This document shows, piece by piece, positions 9,418 to 18,387 of a stretch of DNA of 64,000 nucleotides. The stretch comes from an uncultured bacterium (GTDB taxonomy: Bacteria > Bacillota > Clostridia > Oscillospirales > Acutalibacteraceae), in assembly GCA_905215855.1 (NCBI GenBank), contig CAJMRT010000002.1, positions 1-64,000 on the forward strand, read 5' to 3'. The first letter of the stretch is position 1. Every line of letters starts with the position of its first letter. The notes under the pieces are model-generated. The model saw nothing but the letters and a program-made list of their open reading frames with translations. It was not told the origin of the DNA and made no database searches. Position numbers and translations under genes: made by a program.

Positions 9418-10113
9418 ATGACAGGAATTATATGTGCCATGCAGATTGAGGCCGACGGAATTATCGCCCTTTCTCAGAACACACAAACCGAAGAAATCGC
9501 AGGAATGAAATTTACCACAGGTACTCTTAACGGCAGGGACATAGCCGTTGTAGTCTGCGGAGTCGGCAAGGTCAATGCCGCCATGTGCGCCGTTGTGCTT
9601 ATTGAAAAGTACAATCCCGATGTTGTAATCAACAGCGGTGTGGGCGGTTCGCTCTCCCCTCTCGTATCAATCGGAGACATTGTTGTTGCGACAAAATCCG
9701 TTCAGCACGATATGAACACGACCGCTCTCGGCGACAAGCGGGGCGAGGTTTCGTTTCCCGACGGTACAAAGATCTTTTTTGACTGCGACAAAACAGTTGT
9801 TGAAAAGCTTACGCAGGCTTGCAAAAAACTTCCCGATACCAAGGTTGAGCAGGGCGTTATCGCAAGCGGCGACATATTCATTTCAGACCGTAAAAAACGC
9901 AAGAGAATTGCCGACACATTCGGTGCTCTTGTCTGTGAAATGGAGGGTGCGGCAATCGGTTATGTTTGCTACGCACTCAAAACTCCTTACGGAATCATCA
10001 GGGCAATCTCCGATGATCTTGACGAAAACAAGGGCGTTGATTATGAAAAATTCTGCAAACTTGCCGCCAAAAAGACAGTAGGTGCAATATGTGAATATCT
10101 CAAAAATGAATAA
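9418..10113 (+). CDS. mtnN: 5'-methylthioadenosine/S-adenosylhomocysteine nucleosidase
   Basis: Hydrolyses MTA and SAH to adenine plus the thioribose sugar, removing by-products of SAM-dependent reactions and, if LuxS is present, feeding autoinducer-2 synthesis. 231 residues, standard length. Seen: CAMQIEAD with Glu11 near the N-terminus, VVCGVGKVNAA, VINSGVGGSL, the substrate-binding VCEMEGAAIGYVC (Glu174, Glu176), and RAISDDLDEN with the catalytic Asp199. The ATG has GGAGG 7 bases upstream. A strong terminator follows, so it is monocistronic. Confidence 0.95.
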   Translation: MTGIICAMQIEADGIIALSQNTQTEEIAGMKFTTGTLNGRDIAVVVCGVGKVNAAMCAVVLIEKYNPDVVINSGVGGSLSPLVSIGDIVVATKSVQHDMNTTALGDKRGEVSFPDGTKIFFDCDKTVVEKLTQACKKLPDTKVEQGVIASGDIFISDRKKRKRIADTFGALVCEMEGAAIGYVCYALKTPYGIIRAISDDLDENKGVDYEKFCKLAAKKTVGAICEYLKNE

Positions 10114-10128
10114 TTATGACCGACTCAA

Positions 10129-10160
10129 AACGGGGAACGCTTTTGTTTCCCGTTTTTTCT
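10129..10160 (+). terminator. Rho-independent terminator after mtnN
   Basis: Ten-pair stem (AACGGGGAAC / GTTTCCCGTT, one G-T pair), loop GCTTTT, then TTTTCTTTT. Confidence 0.85.
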
Positions 10161-10190
10161 TTTATAATGTGTTGTGTTTTTCGATTTCTA

Positions 10191-10219
10191 TTGACAATAT
10201 AATCACATTTGGATAAAAT
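10191..10219 (+). promoter_or_regulatory. Promoter of ilvB
   Basis: Consensus TTGACA (10191-10196), 17-base spacer, TAAAAT (10214-10219). The leader to the ATG at 10274 is only about 45 bases, so there is no room for a T-box or attenuator. Confidence 0.8.
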
Positions 10220-10273
10220 AAAAGGTAGCATTATTTTATGGAATAACACTACATATATAAGGGAGAGATTTAT

Positions 10274-11941
10274 ATGCAGCTTACAGGTGCAGAAATCATT
10301 TGCGAGTGTCTTCTTGAGCAGGGTGTTGACACGGTTTTCGGTTATCCGGGCGGTGCGGCACTTAACACATACGACGCACTCTATAAATACAGTGACAGAA
10401 TCCGTCACATTCTCACAGCACACGAGCAGGGCGCTTCTCATGCGGCTGACGGTTACGCAAGAGCAACAGGCAAAACAGGCGTTGTTATGACAACATCGGG
10501 TCCGGGTGCAACAAACATTGTAACAGGTCTTGCAACAGCCAATATCGACAGTATTCCGCTCGTTGCAATCACAGGCAATGTAACAACCGATCAGCTTGGA
10601 AGAGACAGCTTTCAGGAGGTTGACATTGTAAACATTGTAAAGCCCGTTACAAAGGCAAGCTTCCTTGTTGAAAGAGTTGAGGATCTTGCCGACACGATAC
10701 GCAAGGCATTTGCACTTGCACAGCACGGCAGAAAAGGTCCTGTTCTTGTTGATGTTCCTAAGGATGTTACAGCCAACAAGACGGAATTTGTACAGACAAT
10801 CCCCGAAAGACCGAAGATATTTGAAATTAAGAATCCCGAAAAAATTCGTGTTGTTCAGGAAATGATTAAGAATGCAAAGCGTCCTATGATTTACGCAGGC
10901 GGCGGTATCATAAGCGCAGATGCGAGCGAAGAATTTAAAGCATTTGCAGAGCTTATTGACGCTCCGGTTTGCTGTTCACTTATGGGACTCGGCTGTATTC
11001 CTGCCGATCACCCGCTCTGCGTCGGTAACATCGGTATGCACGGCGGTTACGAAACAGGTATGGCAACAGCTGAATGTGACCTTATGATTGCGTGCGGTGC
11101 AAGATTCTCCGACCGTGTTGCAGGCGACCGTGAAAGGTTCGGCGAACAGGCAAAAATTGTCCAGCTTGAAATTGACGAAAAAGAAATCAACAAGAATGTA
11201 AAGGTTGACGAGTACATTCTCGGCGATATAAAAGAAATTCTCATTGCACTCACAATCGGTCTTGACCGACAGGATCATCCCGACTGGCTCGCAAAGATTG
11301 AAGAATGGAAGCATCATTTTGACGATAAAAAGCTCCCCGAGTGCGACCTTCCGCTCCCACAGCAGGTTCTTGATGTAATCAACGAAATCAAGTGTCCGTC
11401 AGACATCATCGCAACAGATGTAGGTCAGCACCAGATGTGGGTTGCACAGTTCAGCAAGATTATGGAAAGCAGAACGCTTCTCACATCAGGCGGTATGGGT
11501 ACTATGGGTTACGGCATGGGTGCCGCAATCGGTGCGCAGTGTGCCCGTCCCAATGACAGGGTTTGCCTCATCACAGGTGACGGCAGTTTCCACATGAACT
11601 TAAACGAACTCGTAACACTGAAGTCCTATGAACTCCCCGTTGTTGTAGTTGTTATGAACAACACGGTTCTCGGCATGGTTCGTCAGTGGCAGAAGCTTTT
11701 CTACGGCAGTCGTTTTTCACAGACCGATCCGCACAGAGCAACCGACTTTGTAAAGCTTGCAAACGCTTTCGGCGTTGACGGTTTAAGAATCACAAAGCCC
11801 GAGGAAATCAAGCCGATTCTCACAAAGGCTTTTGAAATGAACAAGCCCGTTGTTGTTGACTGCCGCATCAGTCCCGATGCAAATGTTCTCCCAATGATTC
11901 CTCCGGGAAAAACAATCAACGAAATCATCACCGAAATGTAA
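10274..11941 (+). CDS. ilvB: Acetolactate synthase large subunit
   Basis: Thiamine-diphosphate enzyme that condenses two pyruvates (or pyruvate and 2-oxobutyrate), first step of branched-chain amino acid synthesis. 555 residues, full length. Seen: FGYPGGAALNTYDAL, the catalytic-Glu region TAHEQGASHAADGYAR, MTTSGPGATNIVTGLATA, and the ThDP motif starting GDGSFHMNLNEL at residue 435 and ending VVMNN. ATG at 10274 with GGGAGAG upstream. No ilvN regulatory subunit or other ilv gene adjoins; the next gene is unrelated and two terminators lie between. A catabolic synthase is possible, but the N-terminal FAD-type architecture favours the biosynthetic enzyme. Confidence 0.92.
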   Translation: MQLTGAEIICECLLEQGVDTVFGYPGGAALNTYDALYKYSDRIRHILTAHEQGASHAADGYARATGKTGVVMTTSGPGATNIVTGLATANIDSIPLVAITGNVTTDQLGRDSFQEVDIVNIVKPVTKASFLVERVEDLADTIRKAFALAQHGRKGPVLVDVPKDVTANKTEFVQTIPERPKIFEIKNPEKIRVVQEMIKNAKRPMIYAGGGIISADASEEFKAFAELIDAPVCCSLMGLGCIPADHPLCVGNIGMHGGYETGMATAECDLMIACGARFSDRVAGDRERFGEQAKIVQLEIDEKEINKNVKVDEYILGDIKEILIALTIGLDRQDHPDWLAKIEEWKHHFDDKKLPECDLPLPQQVLDVINEIKCPSDIIATDVGQHQMWVAQFSKIMESRTLLTSGGMGTMGYGMGAAIGAQCARPNDRVCLITGDGSFHMNLNELVTLKSYELPVVVVVMNNTVLGMVRQWQKLFYGSRFSQTDPHRATDFVKLANAFGVDGLRITKPEEIKPILTKAFEMNKPVVVDCRISPDANVLPMIPPGKTINEIITEM

Positions 11942-12085
11942 GCCGAGAGCCTCGGCACGCAGTTCGTGTAGGCAGTTTAGCTGAGAAACAACTGTAAATT
12001 CCCGACCACGGCAAACCGCTGTTCCTTGTTCGTGTAGGTAGTTTGATTAAATAACATCTGCATATTACCGAACACGGCTAACTTA
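11942..12085 (+). repeat. Hairpin and 66-bp-spaced direct repeats after ilvB
   Basis: Directly after the stop codon is a perfect small hairpin GCCGAG-AGC-CTCGGC (11942-11956). It is followed by two related units beginning GTTCGTGTAGG.AGTTT at 11962 and 12028, each ending in a CCGA.CACGGC block. They look like decayed intergenic repeats. Confidence 0.55.
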
Positions 12086-12099
12086 ATAATTAAACATAT

Positions 12100-12129
12100 A
12101 TAGGGTACTCGTTCGAGTACCCTATTTTT
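12100..12129 (+). terminator. Rho-independent terminator after ilvB
   Basis: Perfect 11-bp stem (ATAGGGTACTC / GAGTACCCTAT) with a GTTC tetraloop, followed by a T run. Confidence 0.85.
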
Positions 12130-12214
12130 ATAGTTAAGCAGTTTTTACTTTTCAAACGGTAATAAATGGTATATAATATAATTATAAAAATTTGTCGAAA
12201 TTGCGGTGAAACAA

Positions 12215-13186
12215 ATGAACTTTAAACCAATGATGACAAGTCAAGAACTTGTCGATAAAATGAAAAACGAAAAAGGCATAAAATTTGAGTATATGTCAGA
12301 AGAAGATGCCATAATATTTCTTAGTGAACGCAACAATTATTTTCGCATAGCTTCATATCGAAAAAATTATGATAAACACATTTCAGGTGTGAATGCAGGC
12401 AAATATATTGACCTTGATTTTGCATACCTCTCTGAATTAGCAACCATAGATATGCACCTGCGTTTACTTGTAATAAAAATGTGCTTGGATATTGAACATT
12501 GCCTTAATGTAAAATTATTATCTGCCATTACTGCAAATTCAACCGAAGACGGTTATGATATTGTAAAAGTATTTTTAATAAAAAATCCTTTTGTTCTGCG
12601 TGACATTTATCATAAAAGAAAGTCAACATATGTAGAAGAACTAATTAGATATTATTTTAATTTTAATGAAATATCAGATGATAGTCAGCTTGATTATATT
12701 AGCAAAGATGACATAAACTGCCCCGTATGGGCATTTATGGAGATAATTGGATTTGGTGAATTTTTAAGGTTTTACGATTTTTATTATTCAGAATATCCGG
12801 ATAAAAACAATAAAATTACCAACGGTACACTTAATGCCGTAAAAAGCCTTCGTAACGCATGTGCACACAACAACTGTATAATATACAATCTTCGCAAAAG
12901 CGGAACTCATCCGACAAGAGAAGTAACACAATTTGTGAGTAATATAAAGAACATATCAAACGAAGAAAGACGCAGTAAGCTAAAAATTCGTCCTGTGTTT
13001 GAAATTACCGCACTTATTTGTCTATATGATAAGGTAGCTTTTGACACCGTAAAATTACATCGTTTTCAAGAATTGAGTAACCTTGTTAATGTGCGTATGG
13101 TAAGAAATAAAGATTATTTTAAAAATCACCAGATGATATGCTCTGTCTATAATTTCCTCAAAAAAATTGTTGACTTTTTAGCCTGA
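12215..13186 (+). CDS. Abi_2 (AbiD/AbiF-like) abortive-infection protein
   Basis: Phage-defence family whose members stop phage growth, probably through a HEPN-type RNase. Seen in the 323 residues: the N-terminal MTSQELVDKMKNEKGIKF, NNYFRIASYRKNY (the family's NYYRL..Y pattern) and the HEPN-like SLRNACAHNNCIIYN near residue 220. The ATG at 12215 has GGTGA 5 bases upstream; a GTG 9 bases earlier is the alternative. Codons are clearly more AT-rich (Lys, Ile, Asn, Phe) than in neighbouring genes and it stands alone between terminators, both suggesting acquisition by transfer. The RNA target and trigger cannot be read from sequence. Confidence 0.85.
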   Translation: MNFKPMMTSQELVDKMKNEKGIKFEYMSEEDAIIFLSERNNYFRIASYRKNYDKHISGVNAGKYIDLDFAYLSELATIDMHLRLLVIKMCLDIEHCLNVKLLSAITANSTEDGYDIVKVFLIKNPFVLRDIYHKRKSTYVEELIRYYFNFNEISDDSQLDYISKDDINCPVWAFMEIIGFGEFLRFYDFYYSEYPDKNNKITNGTLNAVKSLRNACAHNNCIIYNLRKSGTHPTREVTQFVSNIKNISNEERRSKLKIRPVFEITALICLYDKVAFDTVKLHRFQELSNLVNVRMVRNKDYFKNHQMICSVYNFLKKIVDFLA

Positions 13187-13230
13187 TTAACATATAATAA
13201 TACTGATATCAAAAAAACTTTGTTTTTTGC

Positions 13231-13264
13231 AGGGGAGCGTTAATGACGTTCCCCTAGTTTTTTA
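13231..13264 (+). terminator. Terminator after the Abi_2 gene
   Basis: Ten-pair stem (AGGGGAGCGT / ACGTTCCCCT, with a G-T pair), 5-base loop and T run on the plus strand. Confidence 0.8.
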
Positions 13265-13269
13265 AGCAT

Positions 13270-13303
13270 AAAAAACTCCCACAGTTATGGCTGTGGGAGT
13301 TTT
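13270..13303 (-). terminator. Terminator after uraA
   Basis: A 13-bp perfect stem (AAAACTCCCACAG / CTGTGGGAGTTTT), 6-base loop, with T runs on both strands. It serves uraA on the minus strand and may also act as backup for the Abi gene. Confidence 0.85.
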
Positions 13304-13323
13304 CTTTATCTTTTATTTGTCAT

Positions 13324-14802
13324 TTATTTTTTCTTTTCTTTTGGTTTTACTTCTTTTTCAAAATTTGCGGCATCGGCAACATCTTCCGTATCGAACTTAT
13401 AGTCCTTACCGGGGAAAACTGCGTTGAGAACGATACCTGCGATTGAAGCAACTGCAAGCGGCGAAAGTGTTATTGCGGCACTTCCTATTGTGAAGCTTAC
13501 CGTGTCGCTTGAAAGACCGAGCGCACAAACAAGAATAACTGCGGCAACGATAAGGTTACGGCTCTTTGTGAAGTCAACCTTGTTTTCGACAACATTTCTG
13601 ACACCGATAGCTGAAATCATACCGTAAAGAACAAACGAAATACCACCGATGATACAGCTTGGAATTGAACCGATAATTACCGAAACAATCGGGAAGAATG
13701 ATACTGCAACGGCAAAGTAAGCGGCAATTCTTATTACTCTCGGGTCATAAACTCTCGTAAGAGCGAGAACGCCTGTGTTTTCACCGTATGTTGTGTTTGC
13801 AGGGCCGCCGAAAAGTGATGCAAGCGTTGTTGCAAGTCCGTCACCGACAAGAGTTCTGTGGAGTCCCGGATCTTTGATGTAGTTATTGCCTGTTGTTGAA
13901 CTGATGGCGCAAATATCACCGATATGCTCCATCATTGTAGCAAAAGCAATCGGAACAATGGCAATGATTGAAGATGCGATAAGCGCACCGTTTGAGTAAT
14001 CAATACCGCCGAATACCGTTTTATCCCAGTGAATCGGAATTCCGATAAGTCCCTCACTGCCGAAAATGTGACCTTTTGAGATGTTGTCACAAATTGTGTT
14101 CAGGCTTGTAAAGTCAAAAATCGGCTGATAAACACCGTTTGCGTCAGCACCGCCCGAGAAAAGCCACGGAACATTCTGAATAAGGTCGGGATTTGCCTGT
14201 GAAATGAAGTAAAGCACAAGACCTGTACCGTAAGAGATAAGCAAACCGAGGATAATCGGAATGATTTTAGCCATTCCCTTGCCCCAGATGTTGAAAACAA
14301 CAATTACAGCAAGAGCAACTACAGCCAAGAACCAGTTTGTTGTGCAGTTTGAAACAGCCGACGGAGCAAGTCCAAGACCGATTGCTATGATAATAGGACC
14401 TGTTACAACAGGCGGGAAAAATCTCATTACCTTTTCAATGCCCACCGCCTTGATAACTGCGGCAAGGATGAAGTAGATAAGACCTGCACACGCAACGCCA
14501 AGGCACGCATACGGGAGCATACTGTTAGGGTCATTGGGTGAAAAAGCCTTGATTGCGGCATAACCGCCCAAGAATGCAAAGGACGAGCCGAGGAAGGCAG
14601 GTACTTTAAACTTTGTAATGCAGTGGAACAAAAGTGTTCCCAAACCTGCCATAAGCAAAGTTGTTGAAATGTCAAGTCCCGTTAAAATCGGAACAAGGAT
14701 TGTTGCGCCGAACATTGCAAACATATGTTGAACACCGAGAATTATCATCTTCGGTTTTCCGAGTTTGCGGGCATCATAAATTGCGCCGTTGTTTTTGTCC
14801 AT
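13324..14802 (-). CDS. uraA: Uracil permease (NCS2 family)
   Basis: Membrane transporter for uracil, of 492 residues with about 12-14 hydrophobic segments. The start MDKNNGAIYDARKLGKPKMI resembles bacterial uracil permeases. NCS2 signatures seen: LGVQHMFAMFGATILVP, FAFLGGYAAIK and the substrate-loop region YGENTGVLALTRVYDPRV. The C-terminus is Lys-rich and cytoplasmic. ATG with AGAGGGA upstream. Divergent from upp, each with its own promoter, which forms a uracil uptake and salvage unit. Xanthine permeases are related, but the neighbour supports uracil. Confidence 0.92.
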   Translation of the reverse strand: MDKNNGAIYDARKLGKPKMIILGVQHMFAMFGATILVPILTGLDISTTLLMAGLGTLLFHCITKFKVPAFLGSSFAFLGGYAAIKAFSPNDPNSMLPYACLGVACAGLIYFILAAVIKAVGIEKVMRFFPPVVTGPIIIAIGLGLAPSAVSNCTTNWFLAVVALAVIVVFNIWGKGMAKIIPIILGLLISYGTGLVLYFISQANPDLIQNVPWLFSGGADANGVYQPIFDFTSLNTICDNISKGHIFGSEGLIGIPIHWDKTVFGGIDYSNGALIASSIIAIVPIAFATMMEHIGDICAISSTTGNNYIKDPGLHRTLVGDGLATTLASLFGGPANTTYGENTGVLALTRVYDPRVIRIAAYFAVAVSFFPIVSVIIGSIPSCIIGGISFVLYGMISAIGVRNVVENKVDFTKSRNLIVAAVILVCALGLSSDTVSFTIGSAAITLSPLAVASIAGIVLNAVFPGKDYKFDTEDVADAANFEKEVKPKEKKK

Positions 14803-14859
14803 TAGAATTCCCTCTTTCGCATTTTAGGGTTTAAATCTGTAAAAACCCCATTCCTGTTA

Positions 14860-14888
14860 ATTATACCTTTGCACAGATATAAAAGCAA
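14860..14888 (-). promoter_or_regulatory. Promoter of uraA
   Basis: Minus-strand TTGCTT (14888-14883), 17-base spacer, TATAAT (14865-14860). The leader contains a GGGTTT...AAACCC hairpin before the ribosome site; no known pyrimidine regulatory element was recognised. Confidence 0.65.
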
Positions 14889-14924
14889 TAACTTTTTATT
14901 TTATTGTCAAAAGTTCCCATATCA

Positions 14925-14953
14925 TTGACATTTTGAACGGTTTTTAGTATCAT
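14925..14953 (+). promoter_or_regulatory. Promoter of upp
   Basis: TTGACA (14925-14930), 17-base spacer, TATCAT (14948-14953), about 40 bases upstream of the upp ATG. Confidence 0.7.
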
Positions 14954-14995
14954 TAAGTTAATCAAATAATCAAAATTCAACAAGGAGGCAATGAT

Positions 14996-15622
14996 ATGTC
15001 AGTTTCGTACATGACACATCCGCTTATAAGGCACAAAATTACGCTTCTCAGAAAAGAAAACACATCAACAAACGAATTCCGCAAATTGGTTGAAGAAATT
15101 GCAATGCTTATGGGTTACGAGGCTCTTTCAGATCTTGAAACTCAGGATATCACGGTAAAAACTCCGATTGAGGAGTCTGTTCAGCCTGTTATTTCAGGCA
15201 AAAAGCTCGCCGTTGTTCCGATTCTTCGTGCAGGTCTTGGTATGGTAAACGGTATTCTCGCACTCGTTCCGTCTGCAAGAGTAGGTCACATCGGTCTTTA
15301 CCGTGACCCCGAAACTCACGAACCGCACGAATATTACTGCAAACTCCCCGATCCGATTGATCAGCGTCAGATTGTTGTTGTTGACCCGATGCTTGCAACA
15401 GGCGGTTCGGCTATTGCCGCTGTTGATTTCATCAAAAAGCACGGCGGTCAGAAAATTAAGTTTATGTCAATTATTGCCGCTCCCGAAGGTGTTGACGCTC
15501 TTATGAAGGCACACCCCGACATTCAGCTTTATGTCGGCTGTCTTGACCGTGAACTTAACGAAAACGCATACATTTGCCCCGGTTTAGGCGATGCAGGAGA
15601 CAGAATTTTCGGCACAAAATAA
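14996..15622 (+). CDS. upp: Uracil phosphoribosyltransferase
   Basis: Makes UMP from uracil and PRPP, salvaging the base imported by the divergent UraA. 208 residues, exact family length. Seen: [12 protein letters not shown] at the N-terminus, [13 protein letters not shown], the PRPP loop [18 protein letters not shown] and the uracil-binding C-terminal [16 protein letters not shown]. The ATG at 14996 has AAGGAGG 8 bases upstream. Followed directly by a strong terminator. Confidence 0.97.
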   Translation: MSVSYMTHPLIRHKITLLRKENTSTNEFRKLVEEIAMLMGYEALSDLETQDITVKTPIEESVQPVISGKKLAVVPILRAGLGMVNGILALVPSARVGHIGLYRDPETHEPHEYYCKLPDPIDQRQIVVVDPMLATGGSAIAAVDFIKKHGGQKIKFMSIIAAPEGVDALMKAHPDIQLYVGCLDRELNENAYICPGLGDAGDRIFGTK

Positions 15623-15635
15623 TAATCACACATTC

Positions 15636-15668
15636 AAAAAGCCTGAGCGTAAATGCTCAGGCTTTTTC
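15636..15668 (+). terminator. Terminator after upp
   Basis: Perfect 13-bp stem (AAAAAGCCTGAGC / GCTCAGGCTTTTT) with a 6-base loop and T run. Confidence 0.92.
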
Positions 15669-15928
15669 TGTTCCACATAAATGTAGTGTAGTAGTGTTAA
15701 TAGTGTTTTCGGGGTTTGAGGTTTGCGGAACAGGATAAGGTTTTCCAAAAAACAAGGGGTTGTTTCGGAATAACTTTCAAACAGCAAGGCTTGTGTATTT
15801 ATTTGTGACCGGTTAAATTCACAAACCCTGTTTTCGATATTATTATAACACAAAAAACCTGTTTGTGTTAATTAGTCTTTAAATTGCCGATTTTTGACCG
15901 CTAATTTTCACGCTTTTGTCGGAGCGTG

Positions 15929-16669
15929 TCAATCGCATATTATTTTTCGCCCCCAAAAATCAAGCAGCTTCTCCTTAATTTCCGCATAGAGTGATGCGCT
16001 TATCGGCACTCTGTCGCCGTTTTTGCACACCCATTCGCGGCGGTCAACTTTCTGCACATTTGCCATATTTGCAATACAGCCTCTGGAAATATAAATAAAT
16101 TCGTTTGAGTCAAGTTCTTCAAACACAACCGCCAGCGGTTTTCGTATTTTTATCGGCTCTTTGCTTTTGAGGTGGTAAATTTCGCTGTTTTTTCCTCTTT
16201 TGGTAATGTACAAAATGTACTTGCACGGCAGCATACCGCACATATCGTGCCGTTCAATGAAATATGACTTTTTGCTTTCAAGGTCAATAACGCCTGCCGC
16301 GTCAAGCAATGCGGTCTTCAGCCTATAATCTCCGTCTTGTTTTGGCACAAACCTGAAAATGTCAAGCTCATATCCGTCAACAGCATAATTTACATAGGAG
16401 GTCATAAAAATGATAAGACAATTCGGGTTTGATTTTTTCACATATTCCGCAATTTCAAAGCCCGATACCTTGGGCATTTCAATGTCGAGAATCAGAATAT
16501 CAATTTGTTTGTTGTCATCAAGCTCAAACATAAACTGACCGCTGTCGGTGTATACCGAAATATCCGCCGATATATTCTTTTCATAAAAAGCACGCTCGGC
16601 AATTTCCTTTGCCTGTTGAGCCGCCGAAGGGTTATCATCACATATTGTACAATGCAGAACCATATTCAT
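15929..16669 (-). CDS. LytTR-family response regulator (orphan)
   Basis: Receiver domain (residues 1-125) with acidic pair Asp11-Asp12, phospho-acceptor Asp62 in LILDIEMP and the switch region IFMTSY. A LytTR DNA-binding domain (about 140-245) follows, with EFIYISRGCIANMANV and VPISASLYAEIKEKL. The usual receiver lysine lies in FVPKQDG. AgrA/VirR-type regulators of this class control secreted factors, autolysis or peptide signalling. The ATG at 16669 is preceded by GGTGA at 5 bases; an ATG 12 bases upstream has no suitable site. No histidine kinase is adjacent, so the partner must lie elsewhere. Confidence 0.9.
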   Translation of the reverse strand: MNMVLHCTICDDNPSAAQQAKEIAERAFYEKNISADISVYTDSGQFMFELDDNKQIDILILDIEMPKVSGFEIAEYVKKSNPNCLIIFMTSYVNYAVDGYELDIFRFVPKQDGDYRLKTALLDAAGVIDLESKKSYFIERHDMCGMLPCKYILYITKRGKNSEIYHLKSKEPIKIRKPLAVVFEELDSNEFIYISRGCIANMANVQKVDRREWVCKNGDRVPISASLYAEIKEKLLDFWGRKIICD

Positions 16670-16713
16670 AATATTCACCATTTAAAGTTAATATAAATCA
16701 CCTTCATATGACT

Positions 16714-16742
16714 ATTATACTATAGTAACTGCCGCATTGCAA
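16714..16742 (-). promoter_or_regulatory. Promoter of the LytTR regulator
   Basis: Minus-strand TTGCAA (16742-16737), 17-base spacer, TATAAT (16719-16714), about 45 bases before the start. Confidence 0.7.
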
Positions 16743-16791
16743 TATATTATCTGATTATTTATAAAAATTGTGCTTGTATACATATACCCGA

Positions 16792-16824
16792 CAAAAAAAC
16801 ACCCGAACTAAAAAGCTCGGGTGT
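16792..16824 (-). terminator. Terminator of the Gld-like ABC operon
   Basis: Stem ACACCCGA / TCGGGTGT followed on the minus strand by seven Ts, 25 bases after the last gene of the operon. Confidence 0.85.
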
Positions 16825-16848
16825 AAAAGACTAAACTCAACTCAAGGA

Positions 16849-18387
16849 TTATTCCGATTTGTTTGCGGCAACACTTGAAGCCTGTTTGACAGCAGTATTG
16901 ACTTTTGACTGATATGCATGACCTGCAACTCTGCCGTTGATAACTGCAACATAACGGTTGCCGTCAGACTTATAATAGCTTACAGTGTCTGTCGAGCCGT
17001 CAGATGAGTATGTATATGTAACGGTAAGAACAGGCGAACCGTTTTTGCTGTCAGACTTTGTATCGGCAAGCTCGACCATTGTAAGATTCTCATAGAAACC
17101 CGAGAATGTTGCAAGCTCAATTTCTGTCTTGCCGTTCTTAACGGTTGTTGTGGTTGTTGTTGACTCACTGCCGTTGTCGTCTGTCTTTGTTTTCTGTGCA
17201 GTGCTCAGCGAGAATGTATAGGTTTTCTTGCCGTCATTTACGGAAACCTCTGAAAGTGCGCTCATTTTAGGATAAAGCACATATTCGTTTACAAGGCTGT
17301 CATAGCTTGTTGTGACCCACGGAACCTTTTCGGCAGAAATTGTATACACAACATTGCCGCCCTCTTTCATAAGGCACACATTGCCGTCACTGTCCGGCTT
17401 TGACGCTCTAAGGTTTACTGTGGTGTCGGGATAAACAGCCTTTAACTTTGCATACGGATTTGAAAGACCTACGCTTGAAAGCTGTGAAGACGATGGATTA
17501 ACCATTTTTACAGTGAGGGCATAAAGACCTCTGATACCGCCTGCAACAAGACTGCTTTCTTTCTCGTTTGCGTAGCACTCAACAGGACTTGTCATAACAT
17601 AAGAAGCCGAGTTCTTGTTGTCTGAATTTGGCTTGAGAGTGATTGTCTTTGAGAATTTAGAGCCTGAAATTTCAATTGATGATGCCTGACTGTTGTCATT
17701 GTCAGATGCCGCATCGTTGATTGTAAGACTGATAAGATCTGTAAGACCGTAGTCAAATGCAGAAACAGAATCTTTTGCAACAAGATAAACAGTGTCATTG
17801 CTGCCGAACTTAATATATGTTCCGGCATTCTGCGGAGCATCATCACCGACATAGATAATAGCCTTTGTCTTGTCGGTATAAGTTACGGTAACAGTATCCC
17901 TCGGCTTGTCAAGACCGTAATCGGCAAGCTTTGAGCCGTCAAGTGTCATAACCTTTGTAAAGTCAATGCTTGCGGCATTGTTTGCAATGTTATCTGCAAT
18001 ACCGCCCTGAAGGTCAAAATCTTCATAACCTACAATTGTGTACTGTGTAGCACTTGTCTTGCCGTTCTTATCGGTCGGGGTGTACGACTTGATGTCAAGA
18101 GTGCCTTTTTTGTTTTCAAGATGAATCTTTGAAATCTTTGCAGGGATATAATCCATAAGAGTGCCGTAGCTGTTGTTATCAATTTCACCCTTATCGTTTG
18201 TCTGAATCTGTGCCTGATGAACACCGTCTTTATCGGTTGTAACGCTCATCTTTATACCCTCATCATATGTTGCTGCTCCCGATGACGAACCGTCGCCCTT
18301 CGGAAGAAAGATGAGCAGACACATAAGTCCCACAAGAATCAATGCTGCTGCGCAGACAATAATCAATATTTTAGTGTTCTTTTTCAT
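16849..18387 (-). CDS. DUF4340 membrane-anchored protein of a Gld-like ABC system
   Basis: 512 residues: one N-terminal membrane segment (about 7-29, LIIVCAAALILVGLMCLLIF) and a large extracytoplasmic region with repeated DUF4340-like beta units, e.g. DGSKLADYGLDKPRDTVTVT and VGDDAPQNAGTYIKFG. DUF4340 proteins are typically encoded beside GldG-type ABC proteins, as here; no biochemical role is established. The ATG overlaps the upstream stop (TAATG), with AGGAGG inside the previous gene, so translation is coupled. Last gene of a four-gene operon. Confidence 0.82.
   Translation of the reverse strand: MKKNTKILIIVCAAALILVGLMCLLIFLPKGDGSSSGAATYDEGIKMSVTTDKDGVHQAQIQTNDKGEIDNNSYGTLMDYIPAKISKIHLENKKGTLDIKSYTPTDKNGKTSATQYTIVGYEDFDLQGGIADNIANNAASIDFTKVMTLDGSKLADYGLDKPRDTVTVTYTDKTKAIIYVGDDAPQNAGTYIKFGSNDTVYLVAKDSVSAFDYGLTDLISLTINDAASDNDNSQASSIEISGSKFSKTITLKPNSDNKNSASYVMTSPVECYANEKESSLVAGGIRGLYALTVKMVNPSSSQLSSVGLSNPYAKLKAVYPDTTVNLRASKPDSDGNVCLMKEGGNVVYTISAEKVPWVTTSYDSLVNEYVLYPKMSALSEVSVNDGKKTYTFSLSTAQKTKTDDNGSESTTTTTTVKNGKTEIELATFSGFYENLTMVELADTKSDSKNGSPVLTVTYTYSSDGSTDTVSYYKSDGNRYVAVINGRVAGHAYQSKVNTAVKQASSVAANKSE

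Noticed and set aside
10100..10726. A Cys-rich 208-residue open frame on the minus strand opposite ilvB
   Set aside because: It lies antisense to well-conserved ilvB codons and across the mtnN terminator and ilvB promoter; no ribosome site or family resemblance. A shadow frame.
15626..15853. A 75-residue minus-strand frame after upp
   Set aside because: It runs through the perfect upp terminator hairpin and has no ribosome site or recognisable composition of a real protein.
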